Origin: Pseudomonas sp. NFIX28 | GTDB lineage: Bacteria > Pseudomonadota > Gammaproteobacteria > Pseudomonadales > Pseudomonadaceae | Direction of reading: 5' to 3' | DNA: 64,000 nucleotides | NCBI RefSeq assembly: GCF_900107395.1 | Contig: NZ_FNPW01000006.1 | Span: 1 to 64,000, forward strand | In this document: piece after piece, positions 37,423 to 48,731 of the stretch | Numbering within the stretch: position 1 is the first letter of the stretch | How the letters are laid out: every line of letters begins with the position of its first letter | Position numbers and translations under genes: made by a program | The notes under the pieces: model-generated | Seen by the model: only the letters and a program-made list of their open reading frames with translations | Database searches by the model: none | What the model was told of the DNA's origin: nothing

Positions 37423-38481
37423 TTAATCGTCCACGGCATCGAGGAATTCGTCTACCACGGGCATCTCCCCCAATCGTGACGGGATGTTTAGACCGAAATG
37501 CAAATAGGCGTGCCGGGTCACCACACGGCCCCGCGGCGTACGCATGATATAGCCTTGCTGGATCAGATAGGGCTCGAGCACATCCTCGATGGTATGCCGC
37601 TCTTCGCTGATGGCGGCGGCCAGACTGTCGACCCCCACCGGCCCGCCGTCGAACTTCTCGATCATGGTCAGCAGCAAGCGCCGATCCTGGTGATCGAAGC
37701 CTCGCTCGTCGACATCCAGCAGGTTCAGGGCCAGGTCGGCAATGGGTTTGGTGATGTGGCCTTTGGCGCGAACCTCGGCAAAATCCCGTACCCGGCGCAA
37801 CAAACGGTTGGCGATACGCGGCGTCCCGCGTGCGCGGCGGGCGATTTCAAAGGCACCGTCCGGGTCCAGCGGCAAGCCCAGAATGCCAGCGGAGCGCCCG
37901 ACAATGGTTGCCAGGTCCGCCGTGCTGTAGAACTCCAGGCGCTGGACGATACCGAAGCGATCGCGCAGCGGGTTGGTCAGCATGCCCGCGCGGGTCGTTG
38001 CCCCCACCAGGGTGAAGGGCGGCAGGTCGAGCTTGATCGAACGGGCCGCCGGGCCTTCGCCGATCATGATGTCCAGCTGGAAATCCTCCATGGCCGGATA
38101 CAGCACTTCCTCGACGATTGGCGACAGGCGATGGATTTCATCGATAAACAGCACGTCGTTCGGTTCGAGGTTGGTCAGCAGCGCCGCCAAGTCCCCGGGA
38201 CGCTCCAGCACCGGGCCCGAGGTGCTCTTGATCGACACCCCCATTTCCTGGGCAATGATGTTGGCCAGCGTGGTTTTACCCAGGCCCGGCGGCCCGAAGA
38301 TCAGGGTATGGTCCAGCGACTCGTTGCGCCCGCGGGCAGCCTGGATGAACAGCTCCATTTGCTCGCGCACCGTCGGTTGGCCGATGTATTCGGCCAGGCT
38401 GACGGGGCGAATTGCACGGTCCTGGACTTCCTCGCGCTCACGGGGGCCCGTGGCGGCGATCAGACGATCTGCTTCTATCAC
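37423..38481 (-). CDS. ruvB: Holliday junction branch-migration ATPase RuvB
   Basis: A 352-residue AAA+ ATPase. Walker A GPPGLGKT is at about 64-71 and Walker B DEIH at about 114-117. Sensor motif GATTRAGML and the C-terminal winged-helix [18 protein letters not shown] are present. It drives branch migration on Holliday junctions bound by RuvA. Its start is adjacent to the ruvA stop. Confidence 0.98.
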   Translation of the reverse strand: MIEADRLIAATGPREREEVQDRAIRPVSLAEYIGQPTVREQMELFIQAARGRNESLDHTLIFGPPGLGKTTLANIIAQEMGVSIKSTSGPVLERPGDLAALLTNLEPNDVLFIDEIHRLSPIVEEVLYPAMEDFQLDIMIGEGPAARSIKLDLPPFTLVGATTRAGMLTNPLRDRFGIVQRLEFYSTADLATIVGRSAGILGLPLDPDGAFEIARRARGTPRIANRLLRRVRDFAEVRAKGHITKPIADLALNLLDVDERGFDHQDRRLLLTMIEKFDGGPVGVDSLAAAISEERHTIEDVLEPYLIQQGYIMRTPRGRVVTRHAYLHFGLNIPSRLGEMPVVDEFLDAVDD

Positions 38482-39090
38482 TTAAATCATTCCCTTCAGG
38501 GCGCGGCGAATCATGTCTTCACTGCTCAGGCCTTTTTCCTTGATGGCGGAGACGGCCTTGCTGGCTTCCTGCGGCTTGTAGCCCAGGGAGATCAGGGCAC
38601 TGACCGCATCCGTCTCGGCACTGGCCACCGGAACCGGCGCGTCCGGCTGGTTCGGCACCAGGGCAAACATGCTCGGTACGGTTTCCCAGGCCTTGAAGCG
38701 GTCCTTGAGTTCGACCAACAGACGCTCCGCGGTCTTTTTACCGACGCCCGGTACCTTGGTCAGCGCCGAAGTGTCCTGCGCCTGCACGCAACGCACCAGC
38801 TCATCGACCTCCAGGCTGGACATCAACGCCAGCGCCAGCTTCGGCCCCACGCCATTGAGACGGATCAGCTCACGAAAAAAATCGCGCTCGCGCTTGCTGG
38901 CAAAGCCATAGAGTAACTGGGCATCTTCACGCACGACCAAATGGGTATGCAGGGTTAGCGGTTCACCGACCGACGGCAGGCGATAGAGGGTTGTCATGGG
39001 GACTTCCACCTCGTAACCCAGACCGTTTACATCAAGAATCAGGTGCGGCGGCTGTTTTTCAGCCAAGGTGCCGCGCAAGCGTCCAATCAC
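38482..39090 (-). CDS. ruvA: Holliday junction DNA-binding protein RuvA
   Basis: A 202-residue tetrameric junction-binding protein. It starts [12 protein letters not shown], has an OB fold, two helix-hairpin-helix motifs ([16 protein letters not shown] and [21 protein letters not shown]) and a C-terminal domain that binds RuvB. The operon order is ruvC-ruvA-ruvB. Confidence 0.98.
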   Translation of the reverse strand: MIGRLRGTLAEKQPPHLILDVNGLGYEVEVPMTTLYRLPSVGEPLTLHTHLVVREDAQLLYGFASKRERDFFRELIRLNGVGPKLALALMSSLEVDELVRCVQAQDTSALTKVPGVGKKTAERLLVELKDRFKAWETVPSMFALVPNQPDAPVPVASAETDAVSALISLGYKPQEASKAVSAIKEKGLSSEDMIRRALKGMI

Positions 39091-39203
39091 GTTTCAGATC
39101 CTTAGCTCAGGCCAGGCCAGCGGCCGGCGAGTAACAGAGCGGAGCCCAGGCCGGGCAAACAGGCGCCAGCCGCTCCACTCATCAAATGTTTGCGCAGATG
39201 CTA

Positions 39204-39728
39204 TCAGAGACGCAGGCGGCCGCCACGACTGCGTGCGGTCCCCAGGCCGTGGGGCAACAGGCTGGATCGCGTGTGGGCATGACAGATGGCGATCGCCAGG
39301 GCATCCGAGGCATCGATTTGCGGCTTGCTGGTCAACTTGAGCAAATGCATGACCATCATTTGCACCTGCTCCTTATTGGCCCCGCCGGTGCCAGCAACGG
39401 CCTGCTTGACCTGGGTGGCGGTGTATTCGGCAATTTCCAGGCTTTCCTCGGCCCCCGCAACGATCGCCGCGCCACGGGCCTGGCCGAGTTTCAGGGCCGA
39501 GTCGGCATTACGCGCCATGAACACCTTTTCGATGCCCATGGTCACCGGACCGTAGGTCTGGATGACCTCACGAACCCCGCGATAGACGATTTGCAGCCGC
39601 TCATGCAGCTCGCCGGCACCCGTTCGAATGCAGCCCGAAGCCACGTACACGCAACCACGCCCGGTGTCACGCACCACGCCATAGCCGGTGATACGCGAGC
39701 CCGGATCGATACCAAGAATAAGAGTCAT
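39204..39728 (-). CDS. ruvC: Crossover junction endonuclease RuvC
   Basis: A 174-residue RNase H-fold resolvase. The catalytic Asp is in [17 protein letters not shown] at the N-terminus, then [22 protein letters not shown], and the C-terminal acidic pair is in [14 protein letters not shown]. It cleaves Holliday junctions made mobile by RuvAB. It lies 113 bases upstream of ruvA. Confidence 0.98.
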   Translation of the reverse strand: MTLILGIDPGSRITGYGVVRDTGRGCVYVASGCIRTGAGELHERLQIVYRGVREVIQTYGPVTMGIEKVFMARNADSALKLGQARGAAIVAGAEESLEIAEYTATQVKQAVAGTGGANKEQVQMMVMHLLKLTSKPQIDASDALAIAICHAHTRSSLLPHGLGTARSRGGRLRL

Positions 39729-39790
39729 AACGCCTGCAAAGAAAATTCGGTTGCTTAAGGTAACGCCGCCAGAAGCCGGAAAAACAAAAA

Positions 39791-39855
39791 ATCGCAGCCT
39801 TCGACAGCTCCCCTACAGGTACAGCCTAACCCTGGGAACTGCCGAATGCTGCGAT
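39791..39855. repeat. REP/REPIN-like palindromic element
   Basis: ATCGCAGCCTTCG (39791-39803) is inverted as CGAATGCTGCGAT (39843-39855), with CAGCTCCCCTACAG within. It matches the common P. fluorescens repeat type (GCAGCCTTCGGCAGCTCCTACAG) and the two inverted ends resemble a REPIN. It lies between ruvC and yebC and may act as terminator of yebC. Confidence 0.6.
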
Positions 39856-39869
39856 CTTTTATCGCGCTA

Positions 39870-40616
39870 TCAGCCGAGTTGCTCGGCAACCGACTCGGGA
39901 ATATCCGCGTTGGAGTAAACGTTTTGCACGTCGTCCAGGTCTTCGAGCATGTCGATCAGCTTGAGGACCTTCTCGGCGCCCTCCAGATCCAGCTCGGCGC
40001 TGGTGGTCGGCTGCATGACGATTTCCGCGTCATCGCCCTTGAAACCAGCCTCTTCGAGCGCATTGCGTACCGCATAGAAACCGGTGAACGAGGTAAACAC
40101 ATCGATCGAGCCGTCTTCATGAACGACCACGTCATCGGCGTCGGCTTCCAGCGCCGCTTCCGTCAATGCGTCTTCATCGACGCCCGGCGCAAAACTGATC
40201 TGCCCCTTGCGCTCGAACAGATACGCCACCGAACCGTCAGTGCCGAGGTTGCCGCCACATTTGCTGAACGCATGGCGCACCGCCGCGGCGGTACGGTTGC
40301 GGTTATCGGTCATGCATTCGACCATCACCGCCACGCCGCCCGGGCCATAACCCTCATAGGTCAGCTCTTCGACATTGTCGGCCTCGGTCGCACCGGCACC
40401 GCGCGCGATGGCGCGATCAATGATGTCGCGGCTCATGTTGGCGCCCAGGGCCTTGTCCAGGGCCAGGCGCAGACGTGGGTTGGAACCAGGATCGCCACCG
40501 CCCTGACGCGCGGCGACGGTCAGCTCGCGAATCCACTTGGTGAAGATCTTGCCTCTCTTGGCATCCTGGCGTTCTTTGCGGTGCTTGATGTTCGCCCACT
40601 TGGAATGACCTGCCAT
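39870..40616 (-). CDS. yebC: YebC/PmpR family transcriptional regulator or translation factor
   Basis: 248 residues from the ATG at 40616 ([18 protein letters not shown]), the normal length. The conserved start and the [29 protein letters not shown] segment are clear. In P. aeruginosa the orthologue next to ruvC (PmpR, PA0964) is reported to repress the PQS quorum-sensing system; other YebC proteins help ribosomes pass proline stretches. Which role applies here is unknown. Confidence 0.95.
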   Translation of the reverse strand: MAGHSKWANIKHRKERQDAKRGKIFTKWIRELTVAARQGGGDPGSNPRLRLALDKALGANMSRDIIDRAIARGAGATEADNVEELTYEGYGPGGVAVMVECMTDNRNRTAAAVRHAFSKCGGNLGTDGSVAYLFERKGQISFAPGVDEDALTEAALEADADDVVVHEDGSIDVFTSFTGFYAVRNALEEAGFKGDDAEIVMQPTTSAELDLEGAEKVLKLIDMLEDLDDVQNVYSNADIPESVAEQLG

Positions 40617-40698
40617 AACTCGCTCCGAATTCTCTTTGAAACAATGCCCGTCACACGCTCGGCGCGACGGGCCAACCAAAAACTTGAACACTGCAGAA

Positions 40699-40728
40699 AG
40701 AAAAAAGGCGCATCCGAAGATGCGCCTT
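40699..40728 (-). terminator. Terminator after aspS
   Basis: AAGGCGCAT (40705-40713) pairs with ATGCGCCTT (40720-40728) over CCGAAG. The adjacent A run gives a T run on the minus strand, ten bases past the aspS stop. Confidence 0.9.
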
Positions 40729-40738
40729 CAGGCCCGTC

Positions 40739-42514
<1,776 letters not shown>

Positions 42515-42610
42515 GGTAGTGGTTTCACTTCTCGTAATTCGAAATTCGATGGGAGGCCTTGCGCACCTCGGGATACCGGATGGTGCAAGAGCTCGCGCGT
42601 GTCGTTCAAC

Positions 42611-42832
42611 TTAATCAGCTTTGTCGCCACCGGCCAGATTCTTCTTGGCGCCGGTCTTGAAGTCGGTCTCATACCAGCCCGAACCGCTGAGGCGGAAACC
42701 TGGCATGGACAGCATTTTTTTCAGCTCGGGCGCCTGGCAGGCGGGGCAATCGACCAACGCAGGCGCGCTGATCTTTTGAATGGCTTCCAGCTGATGACCA
42801 CAGGAAGCACATTGGTAGTCGTACATGGGCAT
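42611..42832 (-). CDS. FmdB family zinc ribbon protein
   Basis: A 73-residue protein starting MPMYDYQCASCGHQLEAIQKIS, with CxxC pairs (CASC and CPAC) typical of a zinc ribbon, and FRLSGSGWYETDFK. Function is unknown (putative regulatory protein). It lies 96 bases upstream of aspS and is conserved next to it in pseudomonads. Confidence 0.9.
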   Translation of the reverse strand: MPMYDYQCASCGHQLEAIQKISAPALVDCPACQAPELKKMLSMPGFRLSGSGWYETDFKTGAKKNLAGGDKAD

Positions 42833-43045
42833 GAGAGCGTCTCGGCGTACTTAACGTCTGTCTTAACCCGCGCCAAGGCCCGGGTTATATAGCAAAGAGC
42901 GGGATTATATCCATTAAATCGGCCCTGTGCAGCCGTATGACCGCACCAATGGACCGCTAGCCGTCAAAACCAAGCCGGGCGCCCCCGCCGCCCTATAGGG
43001 CCCATCGGCATTGAGCGTGAACCGCCTGATCGGCCAGTCACGCCT

Positions 43046-43080
43046 CATAAAAGCAAATGGCGCCGATAAAGACGCCATTC
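43046..43080 (-). terminator. Terminator after the Dps-like gene
   Basis: AATGGCG (43056-43062) pairs with CGCCATT (43073-43079). CATAAAAGC adjacent provides a short T run on the minus strand, 12 bases past the stop. Confidence 0.7.
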
Positions 43081-43091
43081 GGTCTGCGAGA

Positions 43092-43565
43092 CTACTGCTC
43101 GCTCAACAGCGAGCGCAGCATCCAGGCGGTTTTTTCATGTACCTGCATCCGCTGGGTCAGCAAGTCCGCAGTGGGTTCGTCGCTGACCTTGTCGATGATC
43201 GGAAAGATGCTACGAGCGGTACGGGTCACAGCCTCCTGCCCCGCCACCAGTTGCTTGATCATCTCTTCGGCGCTCGGTACGCCCTCTTCTTCCTTGATCG
43301 AAGACAGACGCGCATAGATGGAATAGGCACCGGGCGCCGGAAAGCCCAGTGCGCGGATACGCTCGGCGATCAGGTCCACCGCCAGCGCCAGCTCGTTGTA
43401 TTGCTCTTCGAACATCAGATGCAGCGTACGAAATTGCGGACCTGTGACGTTCCAGTGGAAATTGTGGGTTTTCAGATACAGCACATAAGTATCTGAAAGC
43501 AGGCGAGAGAGACCTTCCACGATGGATTTGCGATCTTCTGCGCTGATACCGATATCGATTGCCAT
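43092..43565 (-). CDS. Dps family ferritin-like DNA-protection protein
   Basis: 157 residues from the ATG at 43565 ([13 protein letters not shown]). It has a four-helix ferritin fold with the Dps ferroxidase pattern [27 protein letters not shown] (His, His, Asp/Glu) at about 32-58. It forms dodecamers that oxidise Fe(II) with H2O2 and protect DNA. In P. aeruginosa the orthologue is PA0962. Confidence 0.94.
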   Translation of the reverse strand: MAIDIGISAEDRKSIVEGLSRLLSDTYVLYLKTHNFHWNVTGPQFRTLHLMFEEQYNELALAVDLIAERIRALGFPAPGAYSIYARLSSIKEEEGVPSAEEMIKQLVAGQEAVTRTARSIFPIIDKVSDEPTADLLTQRMQVHEKTAWMLRSLLSEQ

Positions 43566-44025
43566 GTCTATCTCCGTTAACACATTGAATTCAACAGATC
43601 AGGTACCGGACCACTCTAGCAAGACTGCTCAGTACCCGCAGCCCGGAGCTGCCTGAGTTGCTGCGACAGCATGCTCCCCGAGCGGGCGACCCGGCTCCCG
43701 CAAGGAAAGCCCACGCTCGTTGTGACCCGCCTGAAGAGCCGCCGTTCCGGTTTTTTGGGAAGCTGGCTCTCTAGAACAAGGCTTTGCCCGATTGTCCGGT
43801 ATTCCTTAAAGACACTCAGGGCATTCTCCTTCCATCCGGCCGCAGCGCTTGATTTGAGAAGGCCTGGGCTTTGCTGTTAAATAGAGGCCGTGTCGTTGTT
43901 GCCTATTCCTCGGCCTCAGCGCATAGGCTGATCCCGCGCACGTGCCCACCGCCTCCCATTGTTCAGAAGCGAACCGTGCACGCTCAGCTCTTCCTTGTGA
44001 TCCGTCTTAACGTGAGTTCATTAAA
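43566..44025. other. Gene-free interval
   Basis: About 460 bases between divergent genes; probable promoters for the Dps-like and the membrane cold-shock gene, but no clear motif was recognised. No ribosome binding site is evident immediately before the ATG at 44026 (TTCATTAAAATG). Confidence 0.4.
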
Positions 44026-44631
44026 ATGTTGAAAATCGTCCACCTGCTAACGGGCGCAGCAGCCTTGCTGCTGTCCTTTATCCCTAGCCTGAGAGCCGAA
44101 GCCGTTCCCTTCCTGCAACAACCCGATGCTCTTTACCTGGCCTTTTTCGGCCTGCTCAACCTGACACTGGCTCCAGTTATCCCCTACTGGAACAAAGGCC
44201 CGCGTCACCAACTGCAAAACCTGGTCAGTGCACTTCTGGTGCTGGCGGTGGTCTTGCAGACCTTGACCCTGCTGGCACCGATGCCGGTTATCGCAGGTCA
44301 ACCGGCTGTTCTGTTCAGCCTGCTGACCGCAGCGCTTGCCGTTCTTCTGCACCTGGCTGTCAGCTTCTACAAATCGTCTCCTTCGGCCAGTACTTCGCAA
44401 ACCTACGACATGAGCAATCGCGATACCGGCACCGTCAAGTGGTTCAACACCTCCAAGGGTTTCGGCTTCATCTCTCGCGACTCCGGCGATGACATCTTCG
44501 TGCATTTCCGTGCCATCCGTGGCGAAGGCCATCGCGTTCTGGTCGAAGGCCAGCGCGTGGAGTTCTCCGTCATGAATCGCGACAAGGGCCTGCAAGCCGA
44601 AGACGTGATCGCAGCATTGCCGCGTCGCTGA
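44026..44631 (+). CDS. Membrane protein with C-terminal cold-shock domain
   Basis: A 201-residue fusion. Residues 1-120 contain about three hydrophobic segments (5-25, 38-58, 68-118 in two parts). Residues about 128-198 are a cold-shock domain ([37 protein letters not shown]). The RNA-binding domain would be tethered to the inner membrane, on the cytoplasmic side if the topology allows. A similar protein is conserved next to slyX in Pseudomonas (PA0961-like). Its function is not known to me. Confidence 0.85.
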   Translation: MLKIVHLLTGAAALLLSFIPSLRAEAVPFLQQPDALYLAFFGLLNLTLAPVIPYWNKGPRHQLQNLVSALLVLAVVLQTLTLLAPMPVIAGQPAVLFSLLTAALAVLLHLAVSFYKSSPSASTSQTYDMSNRDTGTVKWFNTSKGFGFISRDSGDDIFVHFRAIRGEGHRVLVEGQRVEFSVMNRDKGLQAEDVIAALPRR

Positions 44632-44640
44632 TTCGCCCAT

Positions 44641-44682
44641 AAAAAAAACCGCGATGCAGCCTGGCTGCTCGCGGTTTTTTAT
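44641..44682. terminator. Bidirectional terminator between the CSD membrane protein and slyX
   Basis: AAAACCGCGA and GCAGC pair with GCTGC and TCGCGGTTTT around a short loop; A and T runs on both sides serve both convergent genes. Confidence 0.9.
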
Positions 44683-44709
44683 TGCCTGAATGGCAAGGCC
44701 AAGCGGCGC

Positions 44710-44916
44710 TCAGTAATGCGGCGGCGGAGCCTCTTCTTCGAATGACTCGAACTGCCCCACCATTTCCTCCTGACGCTTGAGCAAGGCGGCCATTTGCAGC
44801 TGCAGACGCTCGACCACCCGCTGCTGCTCTACCAGCACGTCGTTCAGCGCTTGAATGGTGTCATCCTGAAAAGCCAATCGGCTCTCCAGATCGGTTACCC
44901 GCTCTTCCAGCTTCAT
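44710..44916 (-). CDS. slyX: SlyX family protein
   Basis: A 68-residue coiled-coil protein: [32 protein letters not shown] and so on, ending PPPHY, as is typical. Function is poorly known. It lies 3 bases after the HIT gene and is cotranscribed with it. Confidence 0.93.
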   Translation of the reverse strand: MKLEERVTDLESRLAFQDDTIQALNDVLVEQQRVVERLQLQMAALLKRQEEMVGQFESFEEEAPPPHY

Positions 44917-44919
44917 GAC

Positions 44920-45345
44920 TCAGCCCTCCAGGAACTTGAAATCATCAGTCAGGACCAATCGTAACCGCTCACGAATCGCGGCCACCTGTTCGGCGTTATA
45001 AGGCTTGGCAGGCAACTTGCCCCATACCGGAGCAGGCCAGGCCGCATCGTCACGCTTGCGGACGATAACGTGCATGTGCAATTGGCTGACGACATTACCC
45101 AAGGTCGCCACATTCAACTTGTCCGCATCGAACGAGTCTTTAAGCAACTCCGCCAGCGCCGTGGTTTCTCGCCATAGTTGCTGCTGGTCCGCGTCATCCA
45201 ATTGAAACAATTCGCTGATATCTTCCCGGCGCGGTACCAGGATGAACCACGGGTAGTTGGAATCGTTGGACAACAGCAGCCGGCAGAGGGGGAAATCCCC
45301 AATAGGCAATGTGTCTTGTTGAAGTCGTGGATCTAAAGCGAACAC
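44920..45345 (-). CDS. HIT family protein with Q-x-H-x-H motif
   Basis: 141 residues; the GTG at 45345 has GGGAG eight bases upstream, and an in-frame GTG at 45354 is the alternative. HIT fold: FALDPRLQQDTLPIGDFPLCRLLLSND, PWFILVPRR, DKLNVATLGNVVSQLHMHVIVRKRDD. The triad is Q-x-H-x-H, so the first His of the HxHxHxx motif is Gln. Such proteins are nucleotide hydrolases or transferases; the substrate is unknown. Confidence 0.88.
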   Translation of the reverse strand: MFALDPRLQQDTLPIGDFPLCRLLLSNDSNYPWFILVPRREDISELFQLDDADQQQLWRETTALAELLKDSFDADKLNVATLGNVVSQLHMHVIVRKRDDAAWPAPVWGKLPAKPYNAEQVAAIRERLRLVLTDDFKFLEG

Positions 45346-46087
45346 CGCGCGCACTCCCGCTCAGCTCATCAAGTTTCAGCTTAGCGAACGCCATGACCGG
45401 CTGCCCGCCAAGCGACAGAACGGCAGCATACCTGCGAAAGCTCTTCCGTTCATCGCTCTGCTGCACAGACCTGCGCCTCGACATTCATCCTCGATACCCG
45501 CAGCAAAGCGCCCTGGCTTGGAACACTTTTCCAGCAAACCGCACCATGACTGAACGAAGCGCATGAAAAACAACAAGGAAACGCATGCAAACCTCTTCCT
45601 TACGCATCCTTCAGCACTCAGCGCCAGGTGATTGATTTGAGTCATATGAAGAAGTTTTTGCACCAAAACCGTACAGGGCGTCTACGCTCAGTGCGTTGAC
45701 CATCCGCCATCTACTCACTCGGCAGGGTGAACCGGTAACGTTTTGGAATGTCGTGTGTTTTTTTCCAAGGATCAACACCAGGAGGACAGGGAACGTCAAG
45801 CCCAAACAAAACGACCTTAAAACCCGTGTTTTATGAGGTTTTTACAGCCTGAAGGGCTATCGCCGAAAAAAAATCGGTGCCTTTGCGTTTTGTGCACGCT
45901 TGTTGCATTAACACCCACATTGTCTCCAGAGAGGCCATCGGAATAAGGCCGCTCCAGAGACTAATAACAATAGTGGCAGGGCTGCCCCATGGAGATTTGA
46001 CTGCTTGACCAAAGTTCTTTTTGTTCCTGGTTCAAGCCTTCGAAAACAGCGCTGAAGTTGTCAGTCCGGATACATGCGGACTGCGGA

Positions 46088-46117
46088 TTTGCGACATTGA
46101 CCGAGCATTTTGCGACA
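46088..46117 (-). promoter_or_regulatory. Tandem ArgR-like half sites (TGTCGC, 21-bp period)
   Basis: Plus-strand TTTGCGACA occurs at 46088-46096 and 46109-46117. On the minus strand these are TGTCGCAAA repeats 21 bp apart. The Pseudomonas ArgR site is two tandem TGTCGCN8AAN5 half sites, also 21 bp. The AA at the end of each half site is not well matched. Confidence 0.4.
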
Positions 46118-46164
46118 GGGTCGTAAAGAAGCTGAAAGGACTGATACGCAAGTATCGCCAACAT

Positions 46165-46193
46165 TGTCGGCGTGATATAAGTTTGCGCCGACA
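46165..46193. promoter_or_regulatory. Inverted repeat TGTCGGCG-N13-CGCCGACA upstream of the porin
   Basis: A perfect 8-bp inverted repeat about 78 bases before the porin ATG. TGTCGG-N8-AA at 46165-46180 also fits an ArgR-like half site. The binder is unknown. Confidence 0.4.
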
Positions 46194-46270
46194 CAAAAAG
46201 AAAGAGCCGCCCAGATAATAAAACAGGTGGGACGGCAGTACTCTTCTAAAAACCAAAGGAGCAAATCACG

Positions 46271-47617
46271 ATGCGCGTGATGAAGTGGAGCATGATCGCA
46301 CTGGCCGTTGCTGCAGCCGCCAGTACCCAGGTAGCTATGGCCGCACCTTTCGTAAGCGACCAATCTGAAGCAAAGGGCTTTGTTGAAGACGCCAAGTTCG
46401 ACGTATTGCTGCGGAACTATTACTTTAACCGTGACAACAAAGACCACTCCAACGATCAGAAAGACTGGACTCAAGGTATCTGGGGCAACTTCAGCTCCGG
46501 TTACACCCAAGGCACCGTAGGCGTCGGCGTCGATGCGTTCGGTTATCTGGCGATCAAACTGGACGGTGGCGACGGCACTGGCGGCACCGGCAACATGAGC
46601 CGCGACTCCGATGGCGACGTCAACGACAGCCAGGGCAAAGCAGGCGCAGCTGTCAAATTCCGCGTCTCCAAAACCGAGCTGAAAGCCGGTGACATGCAGC
46701 CAAGCACCTCCCCAGTATTCGCAGTTGGCGGCTCCCGGATCCTTCCTCAAACTGCCAGCGGTTTCCAACTGCAAAGCAGTGAGATCAAAAACCTTGATCT
46801 GGAAGCCGGTCACTTCTACTCGGCCACCAGCCAGGACCGAAATGCCCGTGATGGCGGCCTGTACGCTAACTATGCTGGCGTGGAAGCCAACACCATCGAC
46901 TACTTCGGTGGCAAGTACGGCATCACCGACAACCTGAGCGCATCGCTGTACGGCTCCAAGCTGGAAGACATCTGGAACCAGTACTACGCCAACCTGAACT
47001 ACACCATCCCAATGGGTGGCGATCAGTCGCTGAACCTGGACGGTAACATCTACCGCACCACTGACTCCGGCAGCGCCAAGGCTGGTGATATCAGCAACAC
47101 CACGTTCTCCCTGGCAGCTGCTTTCTCGTTCCTGAGAGCGCACACCGTTACCCTCGCTTTCCAGAAGGTCAACGGTGATACCCCGTTTGACTACATCGGT
47201 GTGGGCAAGAACAACCGTGGCGGCGACTCGATCTTCCTCGCCAACTCCATCCAGTACTCTGACTTCAACGGCCCGAACGAGAAGTCCGCACAGATCCGTT
47301 ACGATCTGAAAATGGCCGAGTACGGCATTCCTGGTCTGAGCTTCATGACCCGCTATGTCAAAGGCTGGGATATCGATGGCACCGGTCTGGCTGCCAACAG
47401 CATGTACCGTAATAAAGACACCGGTGCTCCGCTGTACGGTGCCGATGGCAAACACAACGAGACCAACTTCGAAGCCAAGTACGTTGTTCAGTCTGGCCCG
47501 GCAAAAGATCTCTCCTTCCGCGTTCGTCAAGCTTGGCACTTCGCTAACAGCGACCAAGGTGAAGGCGATATCAAAGAGTTCCGCCTGATCGTCGACTACC
47601 CACTGTCGATCTTGTAA
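46271..47617 (+). CDS. OprD family outer-membrane porin
   Basis: A 448-residue porin with a signal peptide (hydrophobic about 8-24, cleavage after AMA). OprD landmarks are SEAKGFVEDAKFDVLLRNYYFNRDN, WTQGIWGNFSSGYTQGTVGVGVDAFGY, GGSRILPQTASGFQLQSSEI, AGHFYSATSQDRNARDG and the C-terminus EFRLIVDYPLSIL. Members transport amino acids, peptides or aromatic acids; the substrate cannot be named. In P. aeruginosa an OprD-type porin also lies near slyX. A strong terminator follows. Confidence 0.95.
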   Translation: MRVMKWSMIALAVAAAASTQVAMAAPFVSDQSEAKGFVEDAKFDVLLRNYYFNRDNKDHSNDQKDWTQGIWGNFSSGYTQGTVGVGVDAFGYLAIKLDGGDGTGGTGNMSRDSDGDVNDSQGKAGAAVKFRVSKTELKAGDMQPSTSPVFAVGGSRILPQTASGFQLQSSEIKNLDLEAGHFYSATSQDRNARDGGLYANYAGVEANTIDYFGGKYGITDNLSASLYGSKLEDIWNQYYANLNYTIPMGGDQSLNLDGNIYRTTDSGSAKAGDISNTTFSLAAAFSFLRAHTVTLAFQKVNGDTPFDYIGVGKNNRGGDSIFLANSIQYSDFNGPNEKSAQIRYDLKMAEYGIPGLSFMTRYVKGWDIDGTGLAANSMYRNKDTGAPLYGADGKHNETNFEAKYVVQSGPAKDLSFRVRQAWHFANSDQGEGDIKEFRLIVDYPLSIL

Positions 47618-47640
47618 TAGCGGTTACTTAGCAAGTTAAT

Positions 47641-47671
47641 AAAAAGGCCCATCGAACGATGGGCCTTTTTC
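47641..47671 (+). terminator. Terminator of the porin gene
   Basis: AAAAAGGCCCATCG pairs perfectly with CGATGGGCCTTTTT over a 2-nt loop. Confidence 0.93.
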
Positions 47672-47705
47672 TATTGGGAGCCAGCAACTCGCTGAGCTCC
47701 GATTA

Positions 47706-47731
47706 AAAGCTTGACCATTCGATCAAGCTTT
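47706..47731 (-). terminator. Probable terminator of the mscS-like gene
   Basis: AAAGCTTGA (47706-47714) pairs with TCAAGCTTT (47723-47731) and a short T run follows on the minus strand. Confidence 0.6.
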
Positions 47732-47754
47732 CCACTCTATCCGCCACTATTTAC

Positions 47755-48594
47755 TCAAACAGCCGCTTCCTGAACCACACGAATCACTCGCTGTGGGAAC
47801 GGAATATCAATACCCGCTTCCTTCAAGCGATCACGGGACAACTCGTTGAAGCGGAACATCACGTCCCAGTAATCCGCAGTCTTCACCCAAACACGCAGCG
47901 AAAGAGTAATGGCGCTGTCACCCAGCATGGAAACCACCGCGACGGGTTCCGGATCGGCCAGCACACGCTCGTCCTTGGCCAGATCCAGCAAAACTTCACG
48001 GGCTTTTTGCAGATCAGCCTCGTAGTTCACGCCGACATCGAAGATCACTTTACGGGTCAGCTGGCGGTTGTGGTTGGTGATGATGCCGTTGGACAGGTTG
48101 CCGTTAGGCACGATGACAGTCTTGTTGTCACCAGTACGCAGCACCGTATGGAAGATCTGGATGCTATCGACCGTACCGCTGATGCCCTGGGCCTCGATCA
48201 CGTCGCCGATGCGGAATGGGCGGAACAACAGAATCAGCACGCCACCGGCGAAGTTGGCCAGGCTGCCTTGCAGGGCCAGGCCAATGGCCAGGCCCGCCGC
48301 ACCGATCGCGGCAACGAACGAAGTGGTTTCGACACCGATCATCGAGGCCACGCTGACAATCAGCAGCACCTTGAGAATGATGTTCGCCAGGCTGCTGATA
48401 AAACCCTGCAAAGCCTGGTCTGCATTACGCAACGCCAGCAGTTTGCCTACCTTCTGCGTCAGCCTGTTGATCAGCCACCAGCCGATGGCCAGCGTGATGA
48501 CTGCCAGCAATACCCGACTACCGTATTCCATGATCATTGGAATCCAGGCTTGGGAAGCCTTGACCAGGTTGTCCACTTCAGCATTCAAATCCAT
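47755..48594 (-). CDS. Small-conductance mechanosensitive channel, MscS family
   Basis: 279 residues, close to E. coli MscS (286). Three TM segments are at about 22-45, 65-85 and 90-115; TM3 has AAIGAAGLAIGLALQGSLANFAGGVLIL, the pore-lining Gly/Ala pattern. The beta and C-terminal domains follow (RPFRIGDVIEAQGISGTVDSIQIFHT). It gates on membrane tension during hypo-osmotic shock. Confidence 0.95.
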   Translation of the reverse strand: MDLNAEVDNLVKASQAWIPMIMEYGSRVLLAVITLAIGWWLINRLTQKVGKLLALRNADQALQGFISSLANIILKVLLIVSVASMIGVETTSFVAAIGAAGLAIGLALQGSLANFAGGVLILLFRPFRIGDVIEAQGISGTVDSIQIFHTVLRTGDNKTVIVPNGNLSNGIITNHNRQLTRKVIFDVGVNYEADLQKAREVLLDLAKDERVLADPEPVAVVSMLGDSAITLSLRVWVKTADYWDVMFRFNELSRDRLKEAGIDIPFPQRVIRVVQEAAV

Positions 48595-48731
48595 CTATCT
48601 CTCCTGATTCCCGGCGGTCGGGCATACAAAAAACAAGGGCAGAACGAGCGAATCCACGCGGGCTCGGTCGTTTGTGCCCATTACTCGGGCCTCGGACGCC
48701 AATAACCGTGCGAGGTTCCCGAAAAACCCGA

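Larger units (their letters stand above)
45346..46270. other. Long intergenic region upstream of the OprD-type porin
   Basis: About 920 bases with no gene I can support. It contains two operator-like sites (46088-46117 and 46165-46193) close to the porin. The porin ribosome binding site AAGGAG is at 46256-46261. Confidence 0.5.

Noticed and set aside
45961..46194. 77-codon minus-strand frame upstream of the porin
   Set aside because: Overlaps the operator-like region, has no recognisable domain and no ribosome binding site.
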